Of a stretch of 64,000 nt of DNA, positions 7,837-16,351 are shown one piece after another (the stretch's first letter is position 1; each line of letters starts with the position of its first letter). The translations under genes and the position numbers were made by a program. Below the pieces are notes generated by a model. That model was not told the origin of the DNA. It saw only the letters and a program-made list of their open reading frames with translations, and ran no database searches. This DNA is from Singulisphaera acidiphila DSM 18658 (GTDB lineage: Bacteria; Planctomycetota; Planctomycetia; Isosphaerales; Isosphaeraceae), in NCBI RefSeq assembly GCF_000242455.2, contig NC_019892.1, positions 6,582,744 to 6,646,743 of the forward strand. The letters are read 5' to 3'.

Positions 7837-10164
7837 TTACTTCGCGATCACTTTCACGGCAAGCGGGGCAGCCGGTATCGGGTAGTCTTTCTTGTTGATC
7901 TGAAACGCGATCGTGACGTTGGCTGTCGCCTGAGCCACGGCCGCCGTCTCATCGGCAATCACCGGGATGGTGAAGTCCGACTGGTCGGGTGCCAGTGTCA
8001 CCGGTTCGGCCTTCAAGCCGGCGGGTAAGCCGTTGACCTTCACCGTCACCGGTTCCTTGAACGGCTCCTTGCGAACGACCTTGCCCTTCAACTCGAAGGT
8101 TGCTCCAGCCTTGACTTCGAGCGCCGGGGCGGCCAACTCCAGGGCGGCAGGGCGGACCACATTCAGGGTGATGGCCGGAATGGAGAAGGTCTGCTCGACC
8201 TTGTCAACTGTCCCCTTGGCGATCAAGCCGATCGTCATCGCTCCCAGCGGTGTTTCCACGGCAGCATTGAAGGGCACGCTTCCGTCATTGGCCTTGGCGG
8301 CGATCTTCGCGGCCGGAACGGCGAGACCAGGGGGCAAGGGGAGGGGAGTGACCGCCAACTCCGCGTCGGCCCCATTCGTTCGCGTCAACTTGATCGGTGC
8401 CGCCGCTCCGTACCCGTGGACCACCTCGATCGGTTCGGCAGGGGCATCGAGTGTGAGAGCCTTCGGCAACGCAGGGGCCCCGGCCAGTCCGACCTGGGTA
8501 ACGACGTAGGTGGGCAAGGTCCCTTGTTGTGCGAAGAGGATATCCTTTTTCGCCGTGACCACGATCGGGCCGGCTGGTCCTTGTCCCTGTCCGACGACGT
8601 TGAGTGAAACCGCGCCGAAGGAGGCGTCTGCGCTGGCTGAGACCGAGAATGTTCCGACCACTTGACCGTCGGCCACCGTCCCGGGTCGCACGGTCAGGCC
8701 CGCGGGAGGATTGGCGATGCTCAGGGTGATCGGCCCGGTGTATCCCAGCCGCTTGATGGTCACTCCGGCGAGTGTCGAGCTCCCCTTGGGAATGCTGATC
8801 TGAGCATCATTCAACGCGATCTCGAAGGTCGGGGTGACGAGATCCACCGTGATCCGATAGGGGAATCCCACGCCTCCTCGAGACTGCAAGTCCCGCAGCG
8901 CCACCGTGATCTCGGTCGTGTTCGCCGGGACGGTGAAGTTCAAGGAAGGATCGGGTGTGATGATCCCGGCTGCCTTCCCCTTCTTCCCCCCCTCGGGCGG
9001 GATCGTCGTGTCGTCTGCGGTGGCCAGGACCGCGTCCTTGGCGCCGAGCACTTGGAGCACACCGTCGAGAGCCGAGCCGTTCTCGGCCGCGTCCACCTCG
9101 ATCTTGAGAACCTGTCCGGGGGTGACGGCCAGGCTGAAGCGGTCCACGTCGCCAGCCGGGTCGATCCGGCCGTTGAGGACAACCGGGGCGGTCGCACGAA
9201 GCGGGGGTGAGGTCGGGGTCGCGTCGGTCGGCTCACGCAACTCCGGAAACGGACTGACATCCATCGGGGGGAGTGATTCGACCTCGAGTCCCGCCTCGCC
9301 GGGAGCACCGACGCCGGCCGCTCGGATTTGGAAAACCTCGCCGTCAGGCTGTCGATTGACCGTGGCACCGACGACGCGGAGGCCGGGCAGGGTCCCTCCA
9401 CGGAGTTCGAAGCCGACCGTTTCTCCGTTCCTGCCTCCGAGCGGGTAGATCTCCTCGGCCATGGGCACGGAGCCGATGATGAGTCGATAGACGGGCCGTC
9501 CTCCCCCTTGATAGCGGGAGTCGGAGAACTCGACCACATAGTCGGTGTCTTCGGGAAGGGTCACCACCATTCGGGCATCGGTGACCAGGCCGGGGGAGTC
9601 ATCGGCCGAGGCTACGTATTTGCCGGCGGCGGTCGTCAGGCGGATCGATGGATCGACGCCCGACCCGATTCGTGAGCATTGGGCATCGACAACAATCTGC
9701 TGCCCCTTCTTGCCCGGGAATCGGTAGAAGTCGACATCATTCCCCGCCACCTGGCCTTCGACGACCACGGGAGTCGCGATCACCTGTGCGGTGGCCAACG
9801 TGTTATTGTCTTCTTTCTCGGCCACTTGCAGAAGCTGGCCGACCGAGAAGAGAAACGAGTTGGAGAGGCCATCATCCGTGCGAACCCGGATGGGGTAAGT
9901 GCCGAGGGGAGTCTCGGGAGGCACCGTGATTTTCAGCTTCCAGTTGGCTGCATCCGAGCCCTCGGACGGGGCGATCACGACGGGGAACGGAGCGACCAAC
10001 TCGGGATTGCTTGCCAGGTTTGCCCCTGTGATCGTAACCTCGGTGACCATGCCTTTCTGAACGCCAAAGGGGGTTGTCCCTTTGATTTCAGGGGGGGCGG
10101 CCCAGGTTGGTACGCTCAGGGTCAAACCAATCAAGGTAGCAAGGCCGATAGGTTTGCGAACCAT
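7837..10164 (-). CDS. large secreted pre-peptidase (PPC)-type Ig-like protein
   Basis: The 775-residue protein has a signal peptide (MVRKPIGLATLIGLTLSVPT, cleavage near TWAA). An IPT/Ig-like start follows (PPEIKGTTPFGVQKG), then bacterial pre-peptidase C-terminal-type segments such as EDNNTLATAQ...VDFYRFPGKKGQQIVVD and VNGRIDPAGDVDRFSLAVTPG. Several beta-sandwich repeats follow to the C-terminus. No protease catalytic domain is seen. It is likely a cell-surface or periplasmic binding protein acting with the adjacent cytochrome-WD40 protein. The start at 10164 has AAGGAG 10 bases upstream, whereas the longer frame to 10281 adds no signal sequence. Confidence 0.8.
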   Translation of the reverse strand: MVRKPIGLATLIGLTLSVPTWAAPPEIKGTTPFGVQKGMVTEVTITGANLASNPELVAPFPVVIAPSEGSDAANWKLKITVPPETPLGTYPIRVRTDDGLSNSFLFSVGQLLQVAEKEDNNTLATAQVIATPVVVEGQVAGNDVDFYRFPGKKGQQIVVDAQCSRIGSGVDPSIRLTTAAGKYVASADDSPGLVTDARMVVTLPEDTDYVVEFSDSRYQGGGRPVYRLIIGSVPMAEEIYPLGGRNGETVGFELRGGTLPGLRVVGATVNRQPDGEVFQIRAAGVGAPGEAGLEVESLPPMDVSPFPELREPTDATPTSPPLRATAPVVLNGRIDPAGDVDRFSLAVTPGQVLKIEVDAAENGSALDGVLQVLGAKDAVLATADDTTIPPEGGKKGKAAGIITPDPSLNFTVPANTTEITVALRDLQSRGGVGFPYRITVDLVTPTFEIALNDAQISIPKGSSTLAGVTIKRLGYTGPITLSIANPPAGLTVRPGTVADGQVVGTFSVSASADASFGAVSLNVVGQGQGPAGPIVVTAKKDILFAQQGTLPTYVVTQVGLAGAPALPKALTLDAPAEPIEVVHGYGAAAPIKLTRTNGADAELAVTPLPLPPGLAVPAAKIAAKANDGSVPFNAAVETPLGAMTIGLIAKGTVDKVEQTFSIPAITLNVVRPAALELAAPALEVKAGATFELKGKVVRKEPFKEPVTVKVNGLPAGLKAEPVTLAPDQSDFTIPVIADETAAVAQATANVTIAFQINKKDYPIPAAPLAVKVIAK

Positions 10165-10434
10165 TGGGGAGGGTCTCCTTCGATCCGGGCGCAAACCGGC
10201 GAACTCGGGCAGGGCTGGGTGTGTCCCCAGTAGGCGGGTCGTCAGCAGCGTGGCAGGTCTGAGCAGTATCGAACGTCGCATGCCGTTACGGCTTTGTCAA
10301 GCGGCTTGCGGATTCCCCCGAATGGCGTTGCCGAGCGCGAACCGTCGCGGTTCTTTTCGACCCTGCGACCGCTCGCGTACACTGGTATTACGATCGAAAT
10401 CGTTCGACGGCTGATCCGCCGGAGTTCCTCGCTG

Positions 10435-12516
10435 ATGACGACCGCGGCCCGCACCGTAACCAAGAGTGTCTGCCATCTCGACTGCCCCGATACGTGCAGC
10501 ATGCTTGTCACGGTGGATGGGGGTGTCGCCGTCGACCTGCGCGGTGATTCGGAGCATCCGTTCACGCGAGGATTTCTCTGCCAGAAGATGGCCCGGTATC
10601 TCGACCGGGTGTACAGCCCGGAACGGCTCCTCCACCCGTTGCGCAGAGTCGGGCCAAAAGGGGAAGGACAATTCGAGCGGATCAGTTGGGAGGACGCTCT
10701 TGGCGAGATCGCCGGCCGTTTCGCCGAGATCGCGCGCTCGGCTGACGGGCCGCAGGCGATCTTGCCTTACAGCTTCTACGGCACGATGGGAAAGCTCCAG
10801 GCGAGCAGCCTCGACCGTCGGTTCTTCCACAAGCTTGGGGCCACGATCCTCGATCGCACGATCTGCTCGACGGCGGGCACGAAGGGGTATGAGTACACCC
10901 TGGGTCAAGGACGGCTGGGAGCCGATCCCATGGCGGTGCCCGACTGCCGCTTCATCGTCAACTGGGGCTCGAATACGGCCAATACCAACAGTCACCTCTG
11001 GAGCCTGATGATCCAGGCGCGGCAGAAGGGGGCGACGATCGTGACCGTCGACCCCTATCGCAGTCCGACGGCGGAGCGGTCCGACTGGCACATTCAGCCA
11101 CGGCCTGGGACCGATGCCGCGCTGGCGCTGGGGATCATGCATGTGATCTGGCGCGACGGCCTTCAGGACGACGACTTTCTCGAGCGCGGAACCGTGGGGG
11201 CGGGCGAACTCCGAACGCGGGTCCTGACCGAATATGATCCCGAGCGTGTGGCGGCGATCACCGGGGTGGAGCGTTCGACGCTTGAGAGCTTGGCGCATCG
11301 TCTCGCACGCGAGCAACCGTCGTTGATCCGCCTGAATTACGGCCTCCAGCGCCACGGCGGCGGCGGGATGGCCGTGCGGACGATCGCCTGTCTGCCCGCC
11401 CTGATCGGCTCGTGGCGGCATCCCGGGGGCGGGACGATCCTTTCCACCAGCGGCGCCTACGACTTCGACGCGAATCGGTTGACCCGCCCTGATCTCTCGC
11501 CATCGGGCACGCGAATCATCAATATGAATCAACTGGCCGAGGCCTTGGCCGGCGAACTCCCCGGGCCCCCGGTTCGGGCTCTCTATGTTTATAATTGCAA
11601 CCCAGCGGCGGTTGCTCCGAACCAGGCGCGGGTGGCGAAAGGCCTACTTCGCGACGACCTGTTCACCGTCGTCCACGAACAGTTCCCGACCGACACGGTC
11701 GACTACGCCGACATCGTCCTGCCTGCGACGACCCAACTCGAGCACGTCGATCTTCACGGTTCCTATGGTCATCATTTCGTGATGTTAAATCCGCCTGCGA
11801 TCGCTCCTCGCGGAGAATGCCGATCCAACAACGACGTCTTCCGGGCGCTCGCGGCCCGTCTGGAATTTCCGGCCGAGCAGTTCCCCGACGATGAGACGTT
11901 GATGCGGCAAGCGCTCGATGGGGGGCCTTCGCTGCAAGGGATTACGCTCGAACGGCTCGAGGTTGAAGGATCGATCCGGCTGAACCTGCCCGAACACCAC
12001 CTCCCCTTTGCCGACGGACGGTTTCCGACCCCGTCGGGCAAGTGCGAGTTCTATTCCGAGCGGATGAAACGCGACGGATTTGATCCTTTGCCCACGTATC
12101 TCCCGCCCCACGAAGATCCGCAAACGCGCCCTGCGCTTGCCGCCCGCTACCCGTTTCAACTCCTGAGCCCGCCTCGACCGCAGTTTCTGAATTCGACTTT
12201 CGCGAACGATCCGCGTCATCGCGCGTTGGCGGGCGAGCCGACCATCGAATTGTCATTGGCTGACGCCGAGAGCCTGGGTCTGGTCGAGGGCCAGTGGGTC
12301 GAGGTTTATAATGATCGCGGCCAGTTCCGCTCGCGCGTGGCTCTCACGGGGAAAGTTCGTCCCGGAGTGGCCGTCGCCACCGGAATTCACTGGAACAAGC
12401 TCAGTCCAGGACGGACCAACGTCAACAGCACCACGTCCACCGCGCTTGCCGATATGGGCGGAGGAGCGACGTTCTTCGACAACCTGGTCGCCATTCGCCC
12501 GTTCGTCGACGGGTGA
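10435..12516 (+). CDS. molybdopterin-dependent oxidoreductase (DMSO reductase superfamily)
   Basis: This 693-residue protein has a [4Fe-4S] motif at its start (Cys13, Cys17, Cys21, Cys49), then FCQK-like and GTKGYEYTLGQ regions and an NWGSNTANTN segment typical of the MGD-binding domains. The C-terminal dinucleotide-binding beta-barrel runs from about residue 570 (LLSPPRPQFLNSTFAND, then INRxxGQ-like and NVNSTTST). No Tat leader is seen, so it probably works in the cytoplasm. The substrate cannot be told from sequence; formate, thiosulfate or another small molecule is possible. No partner subunits adjoin it. The start at 10435 is the first in frame with a GGAG upstream and leaves the first cysteine at residue 13 as expected. 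Confidence 0.85.
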   Translation: MTTAARTVTKSVCHLDCPDTCSMLVTVDGGVAVDLRGDSEHPFTRGFLCQKMARYLDRVYSPERLLHPLRRVGPKGEGQFERISWEDALGEIAGRFAEIARSADGPQAILPYSFYGTMGKLQASSLDRRFFHKLGATILDRTICSTAGTKGYEYTLGQGRLGADPMAVPDCRFIVNWGSNTANTNSHLWSLMIQARQKGATIVTVDPYRSPTAERSDWHIQPRPGTDAALALGIMHVIWRDGLQDDDFLERGTVGAGELRTRVLTEYDPERVAAITGVERSTLESLAHRLAREQPSLIRLNYGLQRHGGGGMAVRTIACLPALIGSWRHPGGGTILSTSGAYDFDANRLTRPDLSPSGTRIINMNQLAEALAGELPGPPVRALYVYNCNPAAVAPNQARVAKGLLRDDLFTVVHEQFPTDTVDYADIVLPATTQLEHVDLHGSYGHHFVMLNPPAIAPRGECRSNNDVFRALAARLEFPAEQFPDDETLMRQALDGGPSLQGITLERLEVEGSIRLNLPEHHLPFADGRFPTPSGKCEFYSERMKRDGFDPLPTYLPPHEDPQTRPALAARYPFQLLSPPRPQFLNSTFANDPRHRALAGEPTIELSLADAESLGLVEGQWVEVYNDRGQFRSRVALTGKVRPGVAVATGIHWNKLSPGRTNVNSTTSTALADMGGGATFFDNLVAIRPFVDG

Positions 12517-12590
12517 GTTGAGGCTGCTCCGGTCCTGCCCCACGTCGAGTCATCCCATTTGAGGTCCGGCAAGGTGAGGTCCTGTTTCCG

Positions 12591-12905
12591 ATGATTTCTC
12601 TCCTCGCTCGCTTGTGGCCGTCCCGATTCAAGGCCGACGTCGCCCATCTCCGGATCAAGGTCTACACGCGCGAGCAATGTGGCTGCTGCCATAAAGCGCT
12701 CGACCTGTTGAAGGACTACCAGCGTCGACTTCGCTTTTCCATGGAGGAGATCGACATCGACGGCGATCCGATCTTGCGAGAGCGATTCAACACGGACGTT
12801 CCCGTAGTGGAGGTCGACGGCAAAGTTCGTTTCAAAGGGGTGGTCAACCCTGTCCTGCTCGAACGGCTGTTCGAAGCCGAAAGTCGTGGGAACTCCGCGC
12901 GGTGA
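12591..12905 (+). CDS. glutaredoxin-like protein (DUF836 type)
   Basis: This 104-residue protein matches the glutaredoxin-like DUF836 fold: a YTREQCGCC active site (Cys30 to Cys33, with Cys32 between), a helix, EEIDIDGDPILRERF, and the cis-proline segment VPVVEVDG. Such proteins are thought to be thiol-disulfide carriers. It follows the molybdopterin oxidoreductase by 74 bp on the same strand and could be cotranscribed with it. The Tn3-derived element is inserted two bases after its stop-codon region, leaving it intact. Confidence 0.85.
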   Translation: MISLLARLWPSRFKADVAHLRIKVYTREQCGCCHKALDLLKDYQRRLRFSMEEIDIDGDPILRERFNTDVPVVEVDGKVRFKGVVNPVLLERLFEAESRGNSAR

Positions 12906-12906
12906 G

Positions 12907-12911
12907 TAGGG
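12907..12911. repeat. left 5-bp target-site duplication (TAGGG)
   Basis: TAGGG at 12907-12911 directly abuts the left 38-bp inverted repeat and is repeated at 16352-16356. Five-base duplication is the rule for Tn3-family insertion. Confidence 0.8.
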
Positions 12912-12949
12912 CGGGTGTGAGTAGCAATGGAACAGAAAACCGGTGTAAG
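12912..12949 (+). repeat. left terminal inverted repeat of Tn3-derived element (38 bp)
   Basis: It reads inward from the outer end CGGGTGTGAG to GGTGTAAG. It matches the reverse complement of 16314-16351 at 34 of 38 positions. Similarity continues about 25 bp further inside at a weaker level. Confidence 0.85.
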
Positions 12950-12967
12950 GGCGATCATGCCGCCAAG

Positions 12968-13540
12968 TCATCCATCTCCTTTGGGTTCGCGAAGCGGTCG
13001 CAATCGCCCCTGCCGGATCGATTTTGTTAGGGCGAACTCGTATCGGCCGAGCACGTTGACGTGGTCGAGCAACAGCGGCGAGAGCCGTTGGACGTCTTCC
13101 GGCTTCACCACCACGTCCGTGGTGCGAACCTTGGCCAAGACGGCGTCCAGATAGCGGGTGTTCCAGAGCACCACCGCTATTGACCACCAGTCCCAACGCC
13201 CCCAGTTGGTCTTCCTGGCCTTCGCGGTAACGGTGCCGAAGTTCGCCTCTCTGGCCGTGGAAGATGGCTCGCGCCACGGTGTGTCGGCTTTCACCGTGGT
13301 TAAGCTGGGTGAGGATGCGACGGCGATACGCCTCGTCGTCCAGGTAGTTCAGCAGGTACATGCCGAGCCCCTCCAACTCCGAGGCCGGGGTGGGCGACCG
13401 TCCCAACGTCCGGCAGACGCGCGACCGGACCTTCTCCCAGGTTGGCCCTTGCAGGAGCTTGGCGTACGGGTCGCCCCAGCGTTGGCTGGCGGCCACGAAC
13501 AGGTCGCGGCGCTGGAGCCGTTCCAGGACGCAGAACAAGC
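12968..13540 (-). pseudogene. Tn3-family transposase (TnpA) fossil
   Basis: Two blocks of Tn3 TnpA are recognisable. Block one (about 13540-13360) contains RRDLFVAASQRWGDPYAK and RVCRTLG, which belong to the middle of a full-length transposase. Block two (about 13358-12968) contains YLDDEAYRRRILTQLN, ARAIFHGQRGELR and EDQLGALGLVVN, the conserved C-terminus. The catalytic core between them is missing. Within block two one extra base near 13178 shifts the frame, after which AVVLWNTRYLD, VQRLSPLLLDHVNVLGRYEF and LRPLREP continue to a stop at 12968. A complete transposase is nearly 1,000 residues; this is a dead remnant. Its C-terminus abuts the left terminal repeat, as in intact Tn3 elements. 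Confidence 0.85.
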
Positions 13541-13745
13541 GGCGGGGATCGCGGAGGCGAGGAAACGGGGCATCTATACGGGGCCGAAAGCGAGGTATGA
13601 CCAAGGCACCGTGGCATCGCGCCGGAGAGCTGCGTGACCGAGGTCTCTCGTTGTAAGAGATCGCCACCGCCTTGAGCGTCAGCCGACGGACCGTATTGCG
13701 ATACCTGGCCAAGGAACCGGCGTCGTGATCTGGTGGGTCCTTGAA

Positions 13746-13784
13746 CCGAGCCGGAGAACCTGTTCCATTGCTATTCACGCCCCC
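13746..13784 (-). repeat. internal degraded copy of the right terminal repeat
   Basis: The outer 24 bases match the right end at 16328-16351 at 22 positions, and the inner part aligns with one indel (GCCGG shared). Its outer end, CCCCC, is followed by TAGAG, one mismatch from the TAGGG target duplication. A TGATCTGG segment just inside is shared with the right end. It is an old element end, so the tnpA fossil alone (12912-13784) may once have been a short unit. Confidence 0.7.
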
Positions 13785-13840
13785 TAGAGTTGCCGTAAGT
13801 CTCTGATGACGCCTTCTTCACATAATGCGTGAGAAAATAA

Positions 13841-15382
13841 TCACTTCTTGGGGCGTTCGTCGTCAACCGGTTTGTCCCGCGGCAACTCAAATGACATTCC
13901 GGATTCGTGTAGGACCAGCGCCAAGACCTTACCTCCGCTGTCTTTCTTAAATGAGACTGCGGTCGCGTTGGTGAGTACAAACTGCCTGCGCCCCTCCTTG
14001 TCGGGCTCACTCAGCTCGAACACCAGTTGACTGGGAATATCCAGGGCCAGTTTCCCGCAGCGGAATACCACCTGGAACGGTGTGTTTTTGAATGGCCCGA
14101 AGTTAGCGTAATATGTACCGATCAGCGGTTTCAATTCATCAGGTACATTATCGGCACTCTCGCGCCGGAGCAGCACATCCTGGATCGTCGTCTCCAACCG
14201 GATCGTGCTGACCTGGCTCCGCGATTGCGTGAAGTAACAAACGATCAGGTTCTCCTCGGGAAATGCCCAGGCGCCTGTACCATCCGAACCGTCGTGGCCG
14301 AAGGCCCTCACTTCCGTCCTGGCAGGACTTTCGCCGGGTGCGTAGAGCATGGACATTTGGCCGTAGTGCGGCTTCATCCCGAAAAACCCGCATGGGTATG
14401 GCCCATCGTTTCCGAGAGCTTTCATCGGCGAAACGGGAGTCAGGATGTGGGCGATCGCCTCGTTTGAGAGCAGGCGTTTGCCACTGGCGATGCCGCCGTC
14501 CATCCATAGCGCGAGGAAGCGGGCATAATCGGCGGGAGTGGAGTAGAGCGTCTGCGAGCCCCACGCGAACGGATAGAAGGGTGCTCCGCCCGGCATCCAG
14601 TACCGCGTCCACTTTCCCGGGCTGCCGAAGTAGAGGCTCGCCACGCGCTTCTTGCGCGGGTCTTCGGCCTTCGAGAGATAGAACGTATCGGCCATCCCCA
14701 GCGGCTGGAGGATCCGCTCCGCGACGAAGCGGTCAATCGTTGTGCCGCTGATCCGTTCGACGACGGCCGCTGCGGCGTCGCTGCCGGCGTCCGAGTACCA
14801 GAACTTCTCGCCCGGCGTGAATTGTGGCCCTTTTTCCCCGATGGCCTTCGCCTGGGCTTGCAGGTCGGAGTACTGATCCATTTTGACCGTGATGATCGAC
14901 AGAGGCAATCCGCTCCGATGTTGCAGGAGCTGCTCGATCGTGATGGCCTTCGATTTGTCGGTGTCGAATCCGGGCAGGTATTTCGCCACCGGGTCGTCAA
15001 GGCGCAGTTTCCCCTCGTCGGCCAGCATCTGCACGGCGACGCCCGTCAGCGGTTTAGTCATCGAGCGGACGTTGAAGATCGTGTCGCGCTCCATGACTCG
15101 TTTGTCTTCGCGATCGCGCTCTCCGTAGACCTCGTGCAAGATGGTCTTGCGGTTCTTGATGATCAGTAGCTCGCCGCCGACGATCGTGCCGTTCTTCACA
15201 TACTCTTTTACCTCGCCGGCCACTCGGCGCACGGCCGCGGCTGAAACGCCCTGGCTTTCGGGTGTGGCGACCGGGAAAGCGGCCTTCTCCTGGGCCGCGG
15301 CCGACACACTCATTGGGCCCAGCCACACTGCCGCGATCCAGAGAGCGGTCTGCTGGCATAAGCACGCTCGATTAATTGTCAT
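13841..15382 (-). CDS. secreted serine hydrolase, class C beta-lactamase/esterase family
   Basis: The 513-residue protein has a signal peptide (cleavage near SVSAAAQ) and a beta-lactamase-related hydrolase domain. The SxxK motif is Ser107-Met-Thr-Lys110 and the YxN-like motif is Tyr196-Ser-Asp198. A likely third motif is His363-Asp-Gly365, with a further C-terminal beta domain from about residue 415. Family members include DD-peptidases, esterases and class C beta-lactamases, and the sequence does not tell which this is. YSD rather than YxN and HxG rather than KTG favour an esterase or peptidase. It is the last gene of the cargo operon, 85 bp after the small membrane protein. Confidence 0.85.
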   Translation of the reverse strand: MTINRACLCQQTALWIAAVWLGPMSVSAAAQEKAAFPVATPESQGVSAAAVRRVAGEVKEYVKNGTIVGGELLIIKNRKTILHEVYGERDREDKRVMERDTIFNVRSMTKPLTGVAVQMLADEGKLRLDDPVAKYLPGFDTDKSKAITIEQLLQHRSGLPLSIITVKMDQYSDLQAQAKAIGEKGPQFTPGEKFWYSDAGSDAAAAVVERISGTTIDRFVAERILQPLGMADTFYLSKAEDPRKKRVASLYFGSPGKWTRYWMPGGAPFYPFAWGSQTLYSTPADYARFLALWMDGGIASGKRLLSNEAIAHILTPVSPMKALGNDGPYPCGFFGMKPHYGQMSMLYAPGESPARTEVRAFGHDGSDGTGAWAFPEENLIVCYFTQSRSQVSTIRLETTIQDVLLRRESADNVPDELKPLIGTYYANFGPFKNTPFQVVFRCGKLALDIPSQLVFELSEPDKEGRRQFVLTNATAVSFKKDSGGKVLALVLHESGMSFELPRDKPVDDERPKK

Positions 15383-15467
15383 TTGAGCTCTCGCTTGGGT
15401 GACTCTTGACTGCCGGATCCGGAACCTACTGCCATCGTGGGTGGCGAGCCTCGAAAGAAAGCCTGCA

Positions 15468-15855
15468 TTAGACGGCTTTCGGCTTGTCCCGCAGCGACAG
15501 GCAATAGCCGAGCGTTATCGCGACTCCTGCGAAGACCGCGCCGGTCCCGACCGTCACGGCCACTGGGATCGGGGCAAACGCCCATAGTCCGGTATAGACG
15601 AGCCCGCTCAGCACCAGAGACCAAGCTGCGACCCGCTGGGCCTGGCCTGCCCGGGCGTTCGGGATGACGTTTTTGGGTATCCGGTTGCCGTACCAGGCCA
15701 TCCAGAGCCCGGTCGGGCCGGTCACCATCCGGATGACCGTGTCGCGGTCGATATCGCCCAGCTTGTGCGCGAAGATCGCGCCGAGCACCAGGGCAAACAT
15801 CATGCCCGCCCAGGCGAGAGCCTCCGATCATTCCCGTTTTTATCTCCTTGTTCAT
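15468..15855 (-). pseudogene. small membrane protein, frameshifted near its start
   Basis: The main frame (from 15803 or a little upstream, about 118 residues) has three to four hydrophobic segments, including AGMMFALVLGAIFAHKLG, a middle GNRIPKNVIPNARAGQAQRV loop, and a final WAFAPIPVAV region. The start with coupling signals lies in another frame. ATG at 15855 overlaps the ArsR stop as ATGA and encodes MNKEIKTGMI before the frame is lost. In the main frame the sequence is open only from a Ser-Glu-Ala-Leu-Ala stretch just downstream, preceded by TGA. One inserted or lost base near 15826-15835 would join the two. I do not recognise the family. The GxRxP loop next to an SdpR-like regulator faintly recalls SdpI, but that is a guess. 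Confidence 0.6.
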
Positions 15856-16148
15856 TTTGCAGTCTCCCTCTTGGGCTCCGGCGCCTTCGCGCCGATGCCG
15901 AACGAATGGGCAAAGCCCAGCAGCGCTTCTTCGAGCACAGAGAGCTTCAGGTGATAGATGACGGACTTGCCGACCTTCTCGGTGTGCACCAGGTCGGCCT
16001 CCTTGAGCACCGCAAAGTGCGCCGACATCGTCGACTTGGAGAAGTCGAACTCATCGCAGAGCTCGCCCGCGCTCATCGGCCCCTTGCGCAGGAGCTGAAG
16101 CACGCGGCGGCGGGTCGGATCGGAGAGGGCTTTGAATACCTGGTTCAT
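15852..16148 (-). CDS. ArsR-family repressor of the transposon cargo operon
   Basis: This 98-residue winged-helix protein starts MNQVFKALSDPTRRRVLQLL and has the recognition segment FSKSTMSAHFAVLKEADLV and wing TEKVGKSVIYHL. It resembles the SdpR/autorepressor branch of ArsR proteins, without visible metal-binding cysteine pairs. Its stop overlaps the start of the next gene as ATGA. A symmetric 28-bp dyad lies directly against its start codon, so autorepression of the operon is very likely. Upstream in-frame extension toward 16529 runs across the transposon end and is not coding. Confidence 0.9.
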   Translation of the reverse strand: MNQVFKALSDPTRRRVLQLLRKGPMSAGELCDEFDFSKSTMSAHFAVLKEADLVHTEKVGKSVIYHLKLSVLEEALLGFAHSFGIGAKAPEPKRETAK

Positions 16149-16176
16149 GATTCGATAATTAGCTAAACGACGAATC
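16149..16176. promoter_or_regulatory. dyad operator for the cargo ArsR repressor
   Basis: A perfectly centred dyad has outer arms GATTCG (16149-16154) and CGAATC (16171-16176) around the 8-bp palindrome TTAGCTAA (16159-16166). It abuts the ArsR start codon. ArsR/SdpR repressors bind AT-rich dyads of this kind in their own promoters. Confidence 0.65.
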
Positions 16177-16313
16177 ATGTCAAGGGGGGTAACCGAGTTT
16201 GTTGGCGGCGGCGTTGGGTGAATCGCTTTCGGCCTTCTTCGTTTTCGGCTCGATCGCAAAACTGAAACCGGCCTTCGCGGGCGGCCTTTGGATGATCTGG
16301 CAGCGTGACGACC

Positions 16314-16351
16314 CTTACGCCGGTTTTCTGTTCCGTTGCTACTCACGCCCC
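16314..16351 (-). repeat. right terminal inverted repeat of Tn3-derived element (38 bp)
   Basis: On the minus strand it reads GGGGCGTGAG at the outer end to GGCGTAAG at the inner end. That is 38 bp with the GGGG...TAAG hallmark of Tn3-family ends. Confidence 0.85.

Larger units (their letters stand above)
12912..16351. mobile_element. Tn3-derived non-autonomous transposable element with cargo operon
   Basis: The 3,440-bp unit is bounded by 38-bp inverted repeats that agree at 34 of 38 positions. They end in GTAAG on the inner side, and the right copy begins GGGG, as in Tn3-family transposons. A TAGGG duplication flanks the unit. At its left end is a fossil of the Tn3 transposase C-terminus. 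The rest is a minus-strand operon: ArsR repressor, small membrane protein and serine hydrolase. A third, degraded copy of the right end lies inside at 13746-13784. Without a working transposase it could move only if TnpA is supplied elsewhere. No resolvase gene or res site was recognised. Confidence 0.85.

Noticed and set aside
12387..13778. A 463-codon minus-strand open frame spanning the transposase fossil and the glutaredoxin gene
   Set aside because: Only 13540-13178 resembles a protein (Tn3 TnpA). Beyond the frameshift it is out of frame with the transposase tail and then runs antisense through the glutaredoxin-like gene.
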